A DNA stretch of 64,000 nt from NCBI RefSeq assembly GCF_001552195.1, contig NZ_BCQS01000012.1, positions 124,001 to 188,000 of the forward strand, given 5' to 3'. Each line of letters starts with the position of its first letter. The stretch's first letter is position 1. Shown here piece by piece: positions 1 through 9,275 of this stretch. Origin of the DNA: Actinomadura latina NBRC 106108. Its GTDB lineage: Bacteria > Actinomycetota > Actinomycetes > Streptosporangiales > Streptosporangiaceae. The notes under the pieces were generated by a model. It saw only the letters and a program-made list of their open reading frames with translations, had not been told where the DNA came from and searched no databases. The translations under genes were made by a program, and so were the position numbers.

Positions 1-1
1 C

Positions 2-2038
2 GTCGAGTTCGTGGAGATCTCCCACCGCTCGGACGGCGCCGCGATGCGGCGGCTCGCCGACTCGATCGCCCGGCAGGCGCTCACCGGCTTCCGCACCGAC
101 CCGGAGCACAGCCTGCTGCTCGCGCTGGCCGCGCACGAGGAGTGCGCGCCCACGCCGCTGGCCCGCCGGGCGCTGTCGGCGGCGCTCGCGGTGTCCCGGG
201 TCCGCGGCGTCCTGCGCGGCCACGACGACCGGATCTGGTCGGTGGCCTGGTCGCCGGACGGCGCGCTGGTCGCGACGGCGTCGTCGGACCGGACGGTCCG
301 CATCTGGGACGCGGACGGCACCGAGGCCGCCGTGCTGCGCGGGCACGAGGGCCCGGTCGTCGCGGTCGCCTGGTCGCCGGACGGGCTGCGGCTCGCCACG
401 GCGTCCAACGACCTGACCGTCCGCGTCTGGGACGCGGCCGCCCGCACCCGGGTCGCGGTGCTGCGCGGCCACGCCGACATGGTGTGGGGGGTGGCGTGGT
501 CGCCGGACGGCGCCCGGCTCGCCTCCGCGTCCCGGGACGGCGACGTCAGGATCTGGGACCCGGCGGGCGGCTCGGCCACGGCCACGCTGAGCGGCCACGG
601 GGGATGGGTCCGCGACGTGGCCTGGTCGCCCGACGGCACCCGCCTGGCCAGCGCGTCCGATGACCGCACGGTCCGGGTCTGGGACGCCGCGGCGGGCGAG
701 ACGGTCGCCGTGCTGGAAGGCCACGACGACACCGTCCGCACGGCCGCCTGGTCGCCGGACGGGACCCGCCTGGCCACCGGCTCCTACGACCGGACGGCGC
801 GCGTGTGGGACGTGGCGACCGGCGGGTCCGCGGCGGTGCTGACCGGGCACGCCGACATCGTGTGGGCCGTCGCGTGGTCGCCGGACGGCGCCCGCCTCGC
901 CACCGCGTCCCATGACCGGACGATCCGGCTGTGGTCGGCCGCGGAGGGCACCGAGCTCGCCGTGTTCCGCGGGCACGGCGAGGCGCTGCGCGCGGTGGCC
1001 TGGTCGCCGGACGGGGCCCGCCTGGCCAGCGCCTCCAACGACCGGACCGTCCGGTTCTGGGACGCCGAGCGCGCCGCCGAGGTCGCGGTGCTGCGCGGGC
1101 ACGAGCGCGCGGTGTCGGCGATCGGCTGGTCGGCGGGCGGCATCGCCTCCGCCTCGCACGACGGCACCGTCCGGATCTGGGCCGGCGGCACCTCGCGCGT
1201 CCTGCGCGGGCACACCGACGAGATCTGGGACGTGGCGTGGTCGTCCGACGGCGCCCGCCTCGCGACGGCCTCCCGCGACCGCACCGTGCGCGTCTGGGCG
1301 GCGGACGGCGCGCTGGAGAGCGTGCTCACCGGGCACGGCGACTGGGTGCGGGCGGTGGCGTGGTCGCCGGACGGAACCCGGCTGGCCAGCGCGTCCGATG
1401 ACCGCACCGTCCGGGTGCAGGGGCCGGACGGCTCCGCGCCCCTCGTGCTGCGCGGGCACGAGGACACCGTCCGCGCCGTCTCCTGGTCGCCGGACGGAAC
1501 CCGGCTGGCCTCCGGGTCGCAGGACGGGGCGGTCCTCGTCTGGGAGCCGCGGACGGGCCTGCGGCTCACGGCGCTGACCGTGCCGCAGGGCGCCGTCAGG
1601 GCCGTCGCCTGGTCGCCGGACGGCGCGCACATCGCCGCCCTCTCCGGCGACCGCGCGGTGCGGGTGTGGAACGCCGCGGAGGGGACGGAGGTGTCCGTGC
1701 TGTCCGGGCACGACGGCTGGCTGTGGTCGGTGGCGTGGTCACCGGACGGCCGGGTGCTGGCGACCGCGTCCGGTGACCGGACCGTCCGCCTGTGGGACGC
1801 GCTGACCGGCGGGGAGCTGTCGGTCGCGGCCGTCCACGACGACGAGATCTGGGACGTGGCCTGGTCGCCGGACGGCACCCGCCTGGCGACCGCCTCCGGC
1901 GACCGCACGGTCCGGGTCTGGGAGGCCGTCACCGACGGCGCCGCCCTGGTCGAGCGCGCCCGCACCCGCGTCTTCCGCCGCCTGACCCCGGACGAGCGCC
2001 ACACCCTCATGATCCCCGCCCCCCGCCCCGCCCTGTGA
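2..2038 (+). CDS. WD40-repeat protein, 5' end outside window (C-terminal double propeller)
   Basis: The reading frame is open to the window edge, so the start lies upstream; the GTG at 11 is probably internal. The first 60 residues contain the LLLALAAHE...PLARRALSAAL pattern that precedes propellers in actinobacterial STAND-NTPase/WD40 proteins. Then come 14 consecutive WD40 repeats of about 42 residues, each with an AWSPDG strand and an xRVW(D) end, which fits two seven-bladed propellers. Blade 8 is shortened (GWSAGGIASAS), and blade 10 ends VRVQG instead of VRVWD. The last 35 residues are a basic tail. The expected role is a sensor or scaffold surface; the missing N-terminus would show whether it carries an NTPase, a kinase or an effector domain. 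The blades are very alike in protein and DNA, which suggests recent amplification. Confidence 0.85.
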   Translation, partial: VEFVEISHRSDGAAMRRLADSIARQALTGFRTDPEHSLLLALAAHEECAPTPLARRALSAALAVSRVRGVLRGHDDRIWSVAWSPDGALVATASSDRTVRIWDADGTEAAVLRGHEGPVVAVAWSPDGLRLATASNDLTVRVWDAAARTRVAVLRGHADMVWGVAWSPDGARLASASRDGDVRIWDPAGGSATATLSGHGGWVRDVAWSPDGTRLASASDDRTVRVWDAAAGETVAVLEGHDDTVRTAAWSPDGTRLATGSYDRTARVWDVATGGSAAVLTGHADIVWAVAWSPDGARLATASHDRTIRLWSAAEGTELAVFRGHGEALRAVAWSPDGARLASASNDRTVRFWDAERAAEVAVLRGHERAVSAIGWSAGGIASASHDGTVRIWAGGTSRVLRGHTDEIWDVAWSSDGARLATASRDRTVRVWAADGALESVLTGHGDWVRAVAWSPDGTRLASASDDRTVRVQGPDGSAPLVLRGHEDTVRAVSWSPDGTRLASGSQDGAVLVWEPRTGLRLTALTVPQGAVRAVAWSPDGAHIAALSGDRAVRVWNAAEGTEVSVLSGHDGWLWSVAWSPDGRVLATASGDRTVRLWDALTGGELSVAAVHDDEIWDVAWSPDGTRLATASGDRTVRVWEAVTDGAALVERARTRVFRRLTPDERHTLMIPAPRPAL

Positions 2039-2087
2039 CATATTGCTCGCCGGATTCTTTCGCCCTGCTGCGGGTAAGCCGGAGGTC

Positions 2088-2459
2088 ATGACGGAGTCGA
2101 GCGAACCCGCGGAGGTCGACGGCCCGCTGGAGCAGAACCTCCTGCTCGCCCGGCGGGTGGTCGACGCCGCGCAGCAGGAGATGCTGGACAAGGCCCGGCA
2201 GCGCATCCCGGCACTGCGGCTGGGCGCGGTGGCCGGGGCCTTCGGGATGCTCGCGACCGCCGCCACCTACCGGATGAACGTGCTGCTGCTGGAGAAGAAG
2301 CTGCCGCCCGAGCTGGCGTCCTTCGTCGCGGCGGCCGTGTACGGCGGCGGGGCGGGCGCCGCGGCGCTGGCCGCGTCCCGCAAGTGGAAGGGGCTGCCGG
2401 CGCCGCTGCCGACCGAGACGGCCCGCCAGGTCGTGGAGATACTCACCGACGCCGACTGA
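2088..2459 (+). CDS. Small holin-superfamily-III-like membrane protein
   Basis: 123 residues. I chose the ATG at 2088 because a GGAGG ribosome site lies at 2081-2085; a TTG at 2043 is also in frame. The protein has a charged N-terminal helix (LEQNLLLARRVVDAAQQEMLDKA), two hydrophobic segments around residues 47-60 and 75-92 joined by a short loop, and a polar tail. This layout resembles the actinobacterial Phage_holin_3_6/putative actinobacterial holin-X family, whose chromosomal members are of unknown function and are not evidence of a prophage. No phage genes are adjacent. The family call rests on topology and sequence feel, so it is moderate. Confidence 0.55.
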   Translation: MTESSEPAEVDGPLEQNLLLARRVVDAAQQEMLDKARQRIPALRLGAVAGAFGMLATAATYRMNVLLLEKKLPPELASFVAAAVYGGGAGAAALAASRKWKGLPAPLPTETARQVVEILTDAD

Positions 2460-2483
2460 TCTCCGGGGCCGCCCGGCTGTCCG

Positions 2484-3194
2484 CTAGCCGAACCGGACGT
2501 TCCGTCCGTCCACGTGCAGGGAGACGCCGCCGGACGAGACCGTCAGGCCGCGGAACGCCAGCCCCAGCGGGAGGCCCTTCACCGGGACGGTGAAGTCGAG
2601 CGCGCCCTCCAGTTCGTCCAGCGGGAAGCCCGCGGCCGACAGCGCCTTCACCCGGATGCCGTCGCCCTCCTTCGTCACGGCGGCGGTGGCGGTCACGTCC
2701 GTGATGCCGAGGTCGACCTTCGCGTGGACCCGGCCGTCCGCCCCGGCGGTCAGCTCCAGGCCGGGGCTGCCGCCCGCCTTCGCCAGGTCGCCGAACGCGA
2801 CGAACGCGGTCCCGTCGACCGACCCGAGGACGCCGCTCTGGAATCCCCGATCGACCCGGACATTCCGTGCGCGCACTTTGAGACTCGTGATGCGCAGGGG
2901 TCCCTCGATAATATTGTCCGCTTTCAGCCGCACATCGCGGAAATCACGGGAGGCGACCTGCGTCAGGAATGGGATTCCCTTGATGGTCACTTCCGGTGTG
3001 GCCGGAAATCCCTGTTTTCTGATCTCCGCCGCCAGTTCGTGCTGGGCGACCGCGGCGCCGGCCCGGTCGGCCGTCCCGACCAGCAGCGACAGCAGTGCGA
3101 CGAGGGCGAGAAGGGCGACCGGCCAGCGCCGCCGGCGCCGCTGCGGCAGCCGGTCGACGCGGGTGGCGGTCGCCTCGCCGGACGGCTTCGCCAT
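2484..3194 (-). CDS. DUF2993 (LmeA-like) lipid-binding exported protein
   Basis: About 236 residues from the ATG at 3194; a GTG at 3203 is an alternative start. A basic N-terminus (RRRRR) precedes one hydrophobic segment (WPVALLALVALLSLLVG) that serves as signal or anchor. The rest is the DUF2993 fold: a helix with AVAQHELAAEIRKQGF, then PEVTIKGIPFLTQVASRDFRDVRL and alternating beta strands. DUF2993 includes mycobacterial LmeA, a periplasmic phospholipid-binding protein needed for lipomannan maturation. The gene is divergent from the FHA-ABC exporter, whose mycobacterial relative Rv1747 is linked to cell-envelope glycolipids, so an envelope role is plausible (inference). Confidence 0.8.
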   Translation of the reverse strand: MAKPSGEATATRVDRLPQRRRRRWPVALLALVALLSLLVGTADRAGAAVAQHELAAEIRKQGFPATPEVTIKGIPFLTQVASRDFRDVRLKADNIIEGPLRITSLKVRARNVRVDRGFQSGVLGSVDGTAFVAFGDLAKAGGSPGLELTAGADGRVHAKVDLGITDVTATAAVTKEGDGIRVKALSAAGFPLDELEGALDFTVPVKGLPLGLAFRGLTVSSGGVSLHVDGRNVRFG

Positions 3195-3259
3195 GGTATT
3201 CACTCAATTCCCGGAATGGGGCCCTGTCAATATCGGCGCGGGGAATTAAACTCCGGTCC

Positions 3260-5569
3260 ATGACGGCCGTGCCCGCCGCGGAATCGCGTGCCACGCCCCT
3301 CGTCGTCCGGACGCGCGGCGGCGTGCACCGGCTGCGGGCCGGCGTTGCGTACCGGATCGGCCGCGACCCCGCGTCGCACATCGTCCTCACCGATCCGCGG
3401 GTGTCGTGGTTCCACGCCGTGCTGCGCGCCGGGCCGGACGGCTGGCGGATCGAGGACGCGGGCAGCAGCAACGGCACGTTCCTCGACGGCCGCCGCGTCA
3501 CGCGCATGGCGATCCGCGGCGACCTGACGTTCCGGCTCGGCGACGCCGCGGCCGGCGAGGAACTGGCCTGCTCGGACGCCGACCCGCTGCCGGAGGCCGC
3601 CGGGGCCGGGCGGCGCCCCAGCCAGATCTTCAAGGTCGTGCCGCGCGTGCTGCGGATCGGCCGCGCCGCCGACAACGACGTCGTCGTCCCCGACCTGGTC
3701 GTGTCGCGGTACCACGCCGAGCTGCGGCCGCTCGTGCCGGGCCGCTACCAGATCGTCGACCTCGGCAGCCACAACGGCACGTACGTCAACGGCGACCGTG
3801 TCGGCGCCGCCGAGGTCGCCGAGAACGACCTGGTCGGCGTCGGGCACGCGACGTTCCGGCTGGTGGGGGACGAGCTGCGGGAGTTCGTCGACACCGGCGA
3901 CGTGTCGGTGTCGGTGGAGGGGCTGACCGTCCGGACGCCCGAGGGCAAGGTGATCCTGGACGGGGTCGGCTTCCCCATCCCGGAACGGTCCCTCGTCGGC
4001 GTCATCGGCCCGTCCGGCGCCGGGAAGTCGACGCTGCTGGGCGCCGTCACCGGGACCCACCCGGCGACCGAGGGCACCGTCCGCTACGACGGCCGCGACC
4101 TGTACGCCGACTACGATGAACTGCGGCACCGGATCGGGCTCGTCCCGCAGGAGGACATCCTGCACACCCAGCTCGCGACCCGGCAGGCGCTCCTGTTCGC
4201 GGCGGAACTGCGCTTCCCCGGCGACACGCGCAGGAGCGAGCGGGAGCAGCGGGTCGACGAGGTGCTGGACGAGCTGGGCCTCACCCCGCACGCCCGCACC
4301 CGGATCGACCGGCTGTCCGGCGGGCAGCGCAAGCGGGTCAGCGTCGCGCTGGAGCTGCTGACGAAACCGTCGCTGCTGTTCCTGGACGAGCCGACGTCCG
4401 GCCTCGACCCGGGCCTGGACAAGACGGTCATGGAGATGCTCGGCGCGCTGGCCCACGACGGCCGGACGGTCATCGTCGTCACGCACAGCGTCGCGAACCT
4501 CGACACCTGCGACCGGCTGCTCGTCCTCGTCCCCGGCGGCCGGCTCGCCTACTACGGGCCGCCGGACGAGGGCCTCGCCCACTTCGGCAAGCGGACGTGG
4601 GCCGAGGTGTTCCAGTCGTTCGACCGCGAGCCGGACCGCGACTGGGCGGCGGAGTTCCGCGCCTCCCCGCGCCACACGCGCTATGTCGCGGGCATGCCGA
4701 ACGGGACGTCCCGCCCGGCCGCGGCCAGGGCGCCCGAGCCGCCGCCCCGGCGCCAGTCCCGGCTCGCGCAGCTCCGCACGCTGTGCCGGCGCTACCTCGC
4801 GGTGATCGCGTCCGACCGCAGCTACCTGGTGCTGCTCGGCGTGATGCCGCTGATCCTCGGCGGGCTGACCGCCGCGATCCCGGCCGCCAAGGGCCTCACC
4901 GGGGCGCCCGGCACCAACCCGGACGCCGCGTCCAAGCTGATGGTGATGGCGTTCGCCGCGTGCTTCGCCGGGACGGGCAACGCGGTCCGCGAGCTGGTCA
5001 AGGAGCGGACGATCTACAGCCGGGAGCGGGCGGCGGGCCTGTCGGCGGGCGTCTACCTGATGTCGAAGCTGCTGGTCCTCGGCGTGATCACGGCGCTGCA
5101 GGCGATCGTCCTCGTGCTGATCGGCACGGTCGGGGTGAAGCTGCCGCCGCACGGCACCTTCACCGCCGTCCTGCCCGAGCTGATGCTGGCGATGGCGCTG
5201 CTCGGCGTCGCGTCGATGGCGCTGGGGCTGCTGGTGTCGGCGCTGGTCGGGACGTCGGAGAAGACGCTGCCGCTGCTGATAGTCCTGTCCATGGCGCAGC
5301 TGGTGCTGTCCGGCGCGCTGGTGCGGCTGAACGGCAAGCCGGGGCTGGAGCAGCTCGCGTGGCTGTCGCCGTCCCGGTGGGGGATGGGCGCGGCGGGCGC
5401 GACCATCGACCTCGGCAGGATCTCCCCGCCGGCCGGCGACCCCGACCCGCTGTGGAAGCCGGCGGCCGCGACCTGGGCGTTCGACATGGGCATCGCGGCC
5501 GTGCTGCTGGCGGTCTTCGTCGCGGCCGCCTGGTACCGCCTTCACCGGCTGCGTCCGCGGCGCCGCTGA
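3260..5569 (+). CDS. FHA-FHA-ABC-ABC2 half-transporter, Rv1747-like
   Basis: 769 residues from the ATG at 3260. Two forkhead-associated domains come first: RIGRDPASH (32-40) with VSWFH and NG at 71-72, and RIGRAADND (132-140) with VSRYH and HNGTYVNG (171-178). The ABC domain follows, with Walker A GPSGAGKST near 250-257, signature LSGGQRKRV near 352 and Walker B LLFLDEP near 373. From about residue 510 the ABC2-type membrane domain has six hydrophobic segments. In FHA1 the usual SRxH reads SWFH, so FHA2 looks the better phosphothreonine binder. M. tuberculosis Rv1747 has the same architecture and is regulated by PknF phosphorylation of its linker. An exporter of a cell-envelope glycolipid under Ser/Thr-kinase control is the likely role; no kinase gene is adjacent. 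Confidence 0.9.
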   Translation: MTAVPAAESRATPLVVRTRGGVHRLRAGVAYRIGRDPASHIVLTDPRVSWFHAVLRAGPDGWRIEDAGSSNGTFLDGRRVTRMAIRGDLTFRLGDAAAGEELACSDADPLPEAAGAGRRPSQIFKVVPRVLRIGRAADNDVVVPDLVVSRYHAELRPLVPGRYQIVDLGSHNGTYVNGDRVGAAEVAENDLVGVGHATFRLVGDELREFVDTGDVSVSVEGLTVRTPEGKVILDGVGFPIPERSLVGVIGPSGAGKSTLLGAVTGTHPATEGTVRYDGRDLYADYDELRHRIGLVPQEDILHTQLATRQALLFAAELRFPGDTRRSEREQRVDEVLDELGLTPHARTRIDRLSGGQRKRVSVALELLTKPSLLFLDEPTSGLDPGLDKTVMEMLGALAHDGRTVIVVTHSVANLDTCDRLLVLVPGGRLAYYGPPDEGLAHFGKRTWAEVFQSFDREPDRDWAAEFRASPRHTRYVAGMPNGTSRPAAARAPEPPPRRQSRLAQLRTLCRRYLAVIASDRSYLVLLGVMPLILGGLTAAIPAAKGLTGAPGTNPDAASKLMVMAFAACFAGTGNAVRELVKERTIYSRERAAGLSAGVYLMSKLLVLGVITALQAIVLVLIGTVGVKLPPHGTFTAVLPELMLAMALLGVASMALGLLVSALVGTSEKTLPLLIVLSMAQLVLSGALVRLNGKPGLEQLAWLSPSRWGMGAAGATIDLGRISPPAGDPDPLWKPAAATWAFDMGIAAVLLAVFVAAAWYRLHRLRPRRR

Positions 5570-5601
5570 CTCACCCCTTCCGTCCGGGGTAGGGGCGCGG
5601 C

Positions 5602-6162
5602 ATGGACATGCCTATCCACGCCGACATCACCCTGGACGTGAACGGCCGAGAACACCGGCTCAGCGTCGACACCCGCGCGTCCCTGCTGGACGTCCTGCGG
5701 GAGGACCTCGGCCTCACGGGTTCCAAGAAGGGCTGCGACCACGGCCAGTGCGGCGCCTGCACCATCCTGATCGGCGGGCGCCGCGCGAACGGATGCCTCG
5801 CGCTGGCCGTCGCCCATGACGGCGCCGAGATCGTCACCGTCGAAGGGCTCGCGCGGGACGGGCGGCTCAGCCCCGTCCAGGAGGCGTTCATCGAGAACGA
5901 CGCCTTCCAGTGCGGGTACTGCACGCCCGGCCAGCTCTGCTCCGCGACCGCCGTGCTGGACGAGGCGGCACGCGGCTGGCCGAGCGCCGCGACCGGGGAC
6001 ATGGCCTCCGAGCCGCCCTTGGACGACGCCGAGATCCGCGAGCGGATGAGCGGCAACCTGTGCCGCTGCGGCGCCTACGCCGGCATCGTCGCCGCGCTGC
6101 GCGAGGCGGCCGGCGAACCCGGCGCGGCCGCGCGGCGAGTCCGGGAAGGAGCGCGGGCATGA
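5602..6162 (+). CDS. Molybdenum hydroxylase 2Fe-2S subunit (PaoA type)
   Basis: 186 residues. The plant-type [2Fe-2S] domain has Cys45, Cys50, Cys53 and Cys65 (GCDHGQCGAC...C). The helical second-cluster domain has QCGYCTPGQ near 103 and NLCRCGAY near 153. This is the small subunit of the xanthine dehydrogenase/aldehyde oxidoreductase family and passes electrons from the Mo site to FAD. Unlike E. coli PaoA it has no Tat signal, so the enzyme should be cytoplasmic. The stop overlaps the next start by 4 nt (ATGA), marking the first gene of a three-gene operon. The substrate cannot be read from the sequence; aromatic or aliphatic aldehydes are typical. Confidence 0.92.
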   Translation: MDMPIHADITLDVNGREHRLSVDTRASLLDVLREDLGLTGSKKGCDHGQCGACTILIGGRRANGCLALAVAHDGAEIVTVEGLARDGRLSPVQEAFIENDAFQCGYCTPGQLCSATAVLDEAARGWPSAATGDMASEPPLDDAEIRERMSGNLCRCGAYAGIVAALREAAGEPGAAARRVREGARA

Positions 6163-7166
6163 GGCCCTTCGCATACGCGCGCGCGACGACGGCCGAGGAC
6201 GCGATGGCCCAGCACGCCATGGCCCGGAACGGGGACGGGGACGGTGCCCGCTACCTGGGCGGCGGGACGAACCTCGTGGACCTGATGCGGCTCGGGGTGG
6301 AGGAGCCCTCGAAGCTCGTGGACGTGACCCGCCTGCCCTACGACCGGATCGAGCGGGACCCGGACGGGACGCTCCTCATCGGCGCCGCCGTCACCAACAG
6401 CGACCTCGCCGCCGACCGGACGGTGCGCGAGGAGTTCCCGATGCTCGCGAAGGCCGTCCTGTCGGGGGCGTCCGGCCAGCTCCGCAACCTCGCGACCGTC
6501 GGCGGCAACCTGCTGCAGCGCACCCGCTGCCCCTACTTCCAGGACGCGTCCAAGCCCTGCAACAAGCGGAGCCCGGGAACCGGCTGCCCGGCGCGCGACG
6601 GCGAGCACCGCAACCTGGCGATCCTCGGGCATTCGGCGGCGTGCGTCGCGACCCACCCGTCCGACATGGCGGTGGCGCTCGCGGCGCTCGACGCCTCCGT
6701 GCGGGTGCTCGGCCGCGGCGGGGAGCGGACCGTCCCGCTCGGCGGCCTCTACCGGCTGCCCGGCTCCGAGCCGCAGCGGGACACCACGCTGGACCCCGGC
6801 GACCTGATCACCGGGGTCGTGGTGCCGCCGCTGCGCATGCCGGCCGCGTACCGCAAGGTGCGGGAGCGGGCGTCGTTCGCGTTCGCGCTGGTCTCGGTGG
6901 CGGCGGCGCTGGACGTGCGCGGCGGCGCGGTCGGGGACGTCCGGCTGGCGCTCGGCGGCGTCGCCCACAAGCCGTGGCGGGCCCGGAAGGCCGAGGACGC
7001 GCTGCGCGGCGCCCCCGCCACCGGGGAGGAGTTCGCGCGCGCCGCCGATGCCGAGCTGGCGGCCGCCGCACCGCTGCGCGACAACGGCTACAAGGTGCCG
7101 CTCGCGCGCAACCTCGTCGTGCGGACGCTGACCGAGCTGGCGGACGAGTGGAGGGAGAGGTCATGA
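6159..7166 (+). CDS. Molybdenum hydroxylase FAD subunit with 4Fe-4S loop (PaoB type)
   Basis: 335 residues. The N-terminal FAD-binding half contains YLGGGTNLVDLM and the ATVGGNLLQRTRC region; the C-terminal CO-dehydrogenase flavoprotein domain follows. After GGNLLQRTRC there is a cysteine-rich insertion (RCPYF...CNKR...GCPA), the loop that binds an extra [4Fe-4S] cluster in PaoB/YagS and 4-hydroxybenzoyl-CoA reductase beta subunits and is absent from plain xanthine dehydrogenases. The start ATG overlaps the previous stop, and the stop overlaps the next ATG, so translation is coupled across the operon. Confidence 0.92.
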   Translation: MRPFAYARATTAEDAMAQHAMARNGDGDGARYLGGGTNLVDLMRLGVEEPSKLVDVTRLPYDRIERDPDGTLLIGAAVTNSDLAADRTVREEFPMLAKAVLSGASGQLRNLATVGGNLLQRTRCPYFQDASKPCNKRSPGTGCPARDGEHRNLAILGHSAACVATHPSDMAVALAALDASVRVLGRGGERTVPLGGLYRLPGSEPQRDTTLDPGDLITGVVVPPLRMPAAYRKVRERASFAFALVSVAAALDVRGGAVGDVRLALGGVAHKPWRARKAEDALRGAPATGEEFARAADAELAAAAPLRDNGYKVPLARNLVVRTLTELADEWRERS

Positions 7167-9220
7167 CGAACCGGCTGGAGAGCCGCGAGAAGGTCACCGG
7201 CGCGGCGCGGTACGCCTTCGAGTACCCGGTGCACGACGCCGCCTACCTGTCGGCCGTCCAGGCCGAGGCCGGACGCGGCGAGATCGTCTCCGTGGACACC
7301 GGCTCGGCGCGCCGGCTTCCGGGCGTGCTGGCCGTCCTGTCCTGCGAGAACGCACCCCGGCTGGAGCCGTCGTCCAACGGGGAGCTGGCCGTCTTCCAGT
7401 CCCGGACGGTCTCCTACCGGGGCCAGTTCGTCGCGGCCGTCGTCGCCGAGACGCTGGAGACGGCGCGGGAGGCGGCGCGCCTCCTCCACGTCGAGTACGC
7501 GCCGGAGGAGCCGGACGTCCGGCTCCGCCGGGACCATCCCGGCCTCTACAAGCCCGAGCAGGTCAACGCCGGGCTCCCCGCGGACACCGAACTCGGCGAC
7601 CCCGACGAGGCTTTCGACGGAGCGGCCGTGCGGGTGGACGTCACCTACACGACCCCGGCGGAGCACAACAACCCCATGGAGCCGCACACCACCGTCGCCC
7701 AGTGGAACGAGGACGGAACCCTCACGCTCTTCGAGTCCACCCAGGGCCCGTCCAGCCACCAGCGGACGATCGCGAAGATCTTCGGGCTCGGCGAGGACCA
7801 GGTGCGGGTCGTGTCGACGCACGTGGGCGGCGGGTTCGGGTCCAAGGGCACGCCCCGGCCCAACGCCGTCCTGGCGGCGATGGCCGCGCGCGAGGTCGGC
7901 CGCCCGGTCAAGTTCGCGGTGCCGCGCCGGCAGATGTTCGCGACCACCGGCTACCGCACGCCCACCATCCAGCGGATGCGGCTCGGCGCCGACACCGGCG
8001 GGCGGCTCACCGCGATCATGCACGACGTGGTCGAGCAGACCTCCACGGTCCGCGAGTTCGCCGAGCAGGCCGCCGCGCCGACCCGGGTGATGTACCGGGC
8101 CGCGAACCGCCGCACGACGCACCGGGTCGTCCGGCTGGACGTCCCGACGCCGTCGTGGATGCGGGCGCCCGGCGAGACGCCCGGCATGTACGCGCTCGAA
8201 TCGGCCATGGACGAGCTGGCCGTCGCCGCCGGGGTCGACCCCGTCGAGCTGCGCATCCGCAACGACGCGGACCGGGAGCCGGAGAGCGGGCTGCCGTTCA
8301 GCTCCCGCAACCTCGTCGCGTGCCTGGAGGAGGGCGCCGACCGGTTCGGCTGGGAGGGCCGCGACCCGGCGCCGGGTGTGCGGCGCGCCGGCCGCCGGCT
8401 GCTCGGGACGGGCGTCGCCGCCACCACCTACCCGGCCCGCCGCAACCCCGGCCGGGCGACGGCGCGGGCGGACCGGGACGGTACGTTCACGGTCCGGATC
8501 GCGGCGGCCGACATCGGCACCGGCGCCCGCACCGCGCTCGCGCTGATCGCCGCCGAGACGCTCAAGGCCGACCTCGGCCGGGTGCGGATGGAGGTCGGCG
8601 ACAGCGCCTTCCCGGCCGCGTCCGTCGCGGGCGGGTCCAGCGGGACGGCCAGCTGGGGCACCGCCGTCGTGCGGGCCTGCGAGACGCTCCTCGGACGGCT
8701 CAACGGCGCCGTCCCGCCCGAGGGGATCGAGGTGTCGGCCGACACCGCCGGCGAGCTGAAGGCGGAGGAGGAGTACGCCCGGCACGGGTTCGGCGCGCAC
8801 TTCGCCGAGGTCGAGGTGGACATGGACACCGGCGAGGTCCGGGTGCCCCGCATGCTCGGCGTGTTCGCCGTCGGGCGGATCATCAACCCGGTCGCGGCCC
8901 GCTCCCAGTTCATCGGCGGCATGACCATGGGCATCGGCATGGCGCTGATGGAGGAGAGCGTCATGGACGAGCGGTTCGGCGACTACGTCAACGGCGACCT
9001 CGCCCAGTACCACGTCCCGTCCTGCGCCGACGTCCGCGACATCGACGCGGCGTGGGTGGAGGAGTCCGACCCGCACCTGAACCCGATGGGCTCCAAGGGC
9101 ATCGGCGAGATCGGCATCGTGGGGGCCGCCGCGGCCGTCGGCAACGCCGTCGCGCACGCGTGCGGGGTGCGCGTCCGCGACCTGCCCATCACCCCCGCGA
9201 AACTCCTCCCGCACCTGTGA
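7163..9220 (+). CDS. Molybdenum hydroxylase catalytic subunit (PaoC type)
   Basis: 685 residues, a little shorter than the roughly 730 common for this family. The N-terminal aldehyde oxidase hammerhead domain (EKVTGAARYAFEY...) is followed by the molybdopterin-binding domains with VSTHVGGGFGSKG, MRAPGETPGMYALESAMDELA and, near residue 650, GSKGIGEIGIVG, whose Glu is the conserved catalytic base. It binds the molybdopterin cofactor (cytosine dinucleotide form in Pao-type enzymes) and hydroxylates an aldehyde or N-heterocycle. No XdhC/PaoD-type maturation factor or MoCD gene is next to it, so maturation must rely on genes elsewhere. Confidence 0.92.
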   Translation: MTNRLESREKVTGAARYAFEYPVHDAAYLSAVQAEAGRGEIVSVDTGSARRLPGVLAVLSCENAPRLEPSSNGELAVFQSRTVSYRGQFVAAVVAETLETAREAARLLHVEYAPEEPDVRLRRDHPGLYKPEQVNAGLPADTELGDPDEAFDGAAVRVDVTYTTPAEHNNPMEPHTTVAQWNEDGTLTLFESTQGPSSHQRTIAKIFGLGEDQVRVVSTHVGGGFGSKGTPRPNAVLAAMAAREVGRPVKFAVPRRQMFATTGYRTPTIQRMRLGADTGGRLTAIMHDVVEQTSTVREFAEQAAAPTRVMYRAANRRTTHRVVRLDVPTPSWMRAPGETPGMYALESAMDELAVAAGVDPVELRIRNDADREPESGLPFSSRNLVACLEEGADRFGWEGRDPAPGVRRAGRRLLGTGVAATTYPARRNPGRATARADRDGTFTVRIAAADIGTGARTALALIAAETLKADLGRVRMEVGDSAFPAASVAGGSSGTASWGTAVVRACETLLGRLNGAVPPEGIEVSADTAGELKAEEEYARHGFGAHFAEVEVDMDTGEVRVPRMLGVFAVGRIINPVAARSQFIGGMTMGIGMALMEESVMDERFGDYVNGDLAQYHVPSCADVRDIDAAWVEESDPHLNPMGSKGIGEIGIVGAAAAVGNAVAHACGVRVRDLPITPAKLLPHL

Positions 9221-9275
9221 AGGAGGGCAACGCGAGTGGAGGTGGAGATGACTGTTTGAAAAGTTCACTATCAAG

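Noticed and set aside
214..1930. WD40 DNA array as a minisatellite or CRISPR-like repeat
   Set aside because: The periodicity is fully explained by the coding blades of the propeller protein.
2088..2459. Holin-like gene as evidence of a prophage
   Set aside because: There are no phage structural, lysis or integrase genes nearby; chromosomal members of this family are common.
3227..5545. Long open frame of 772 codons on the minus strand over the ABC exporter
   Set aside because: It is antisense to a gene with clear FHA and ABC motifs, has no recognisable domain, and its Arg/Gly/Ala/Pro composition is typical of third-frame readings in high-GC DNA.
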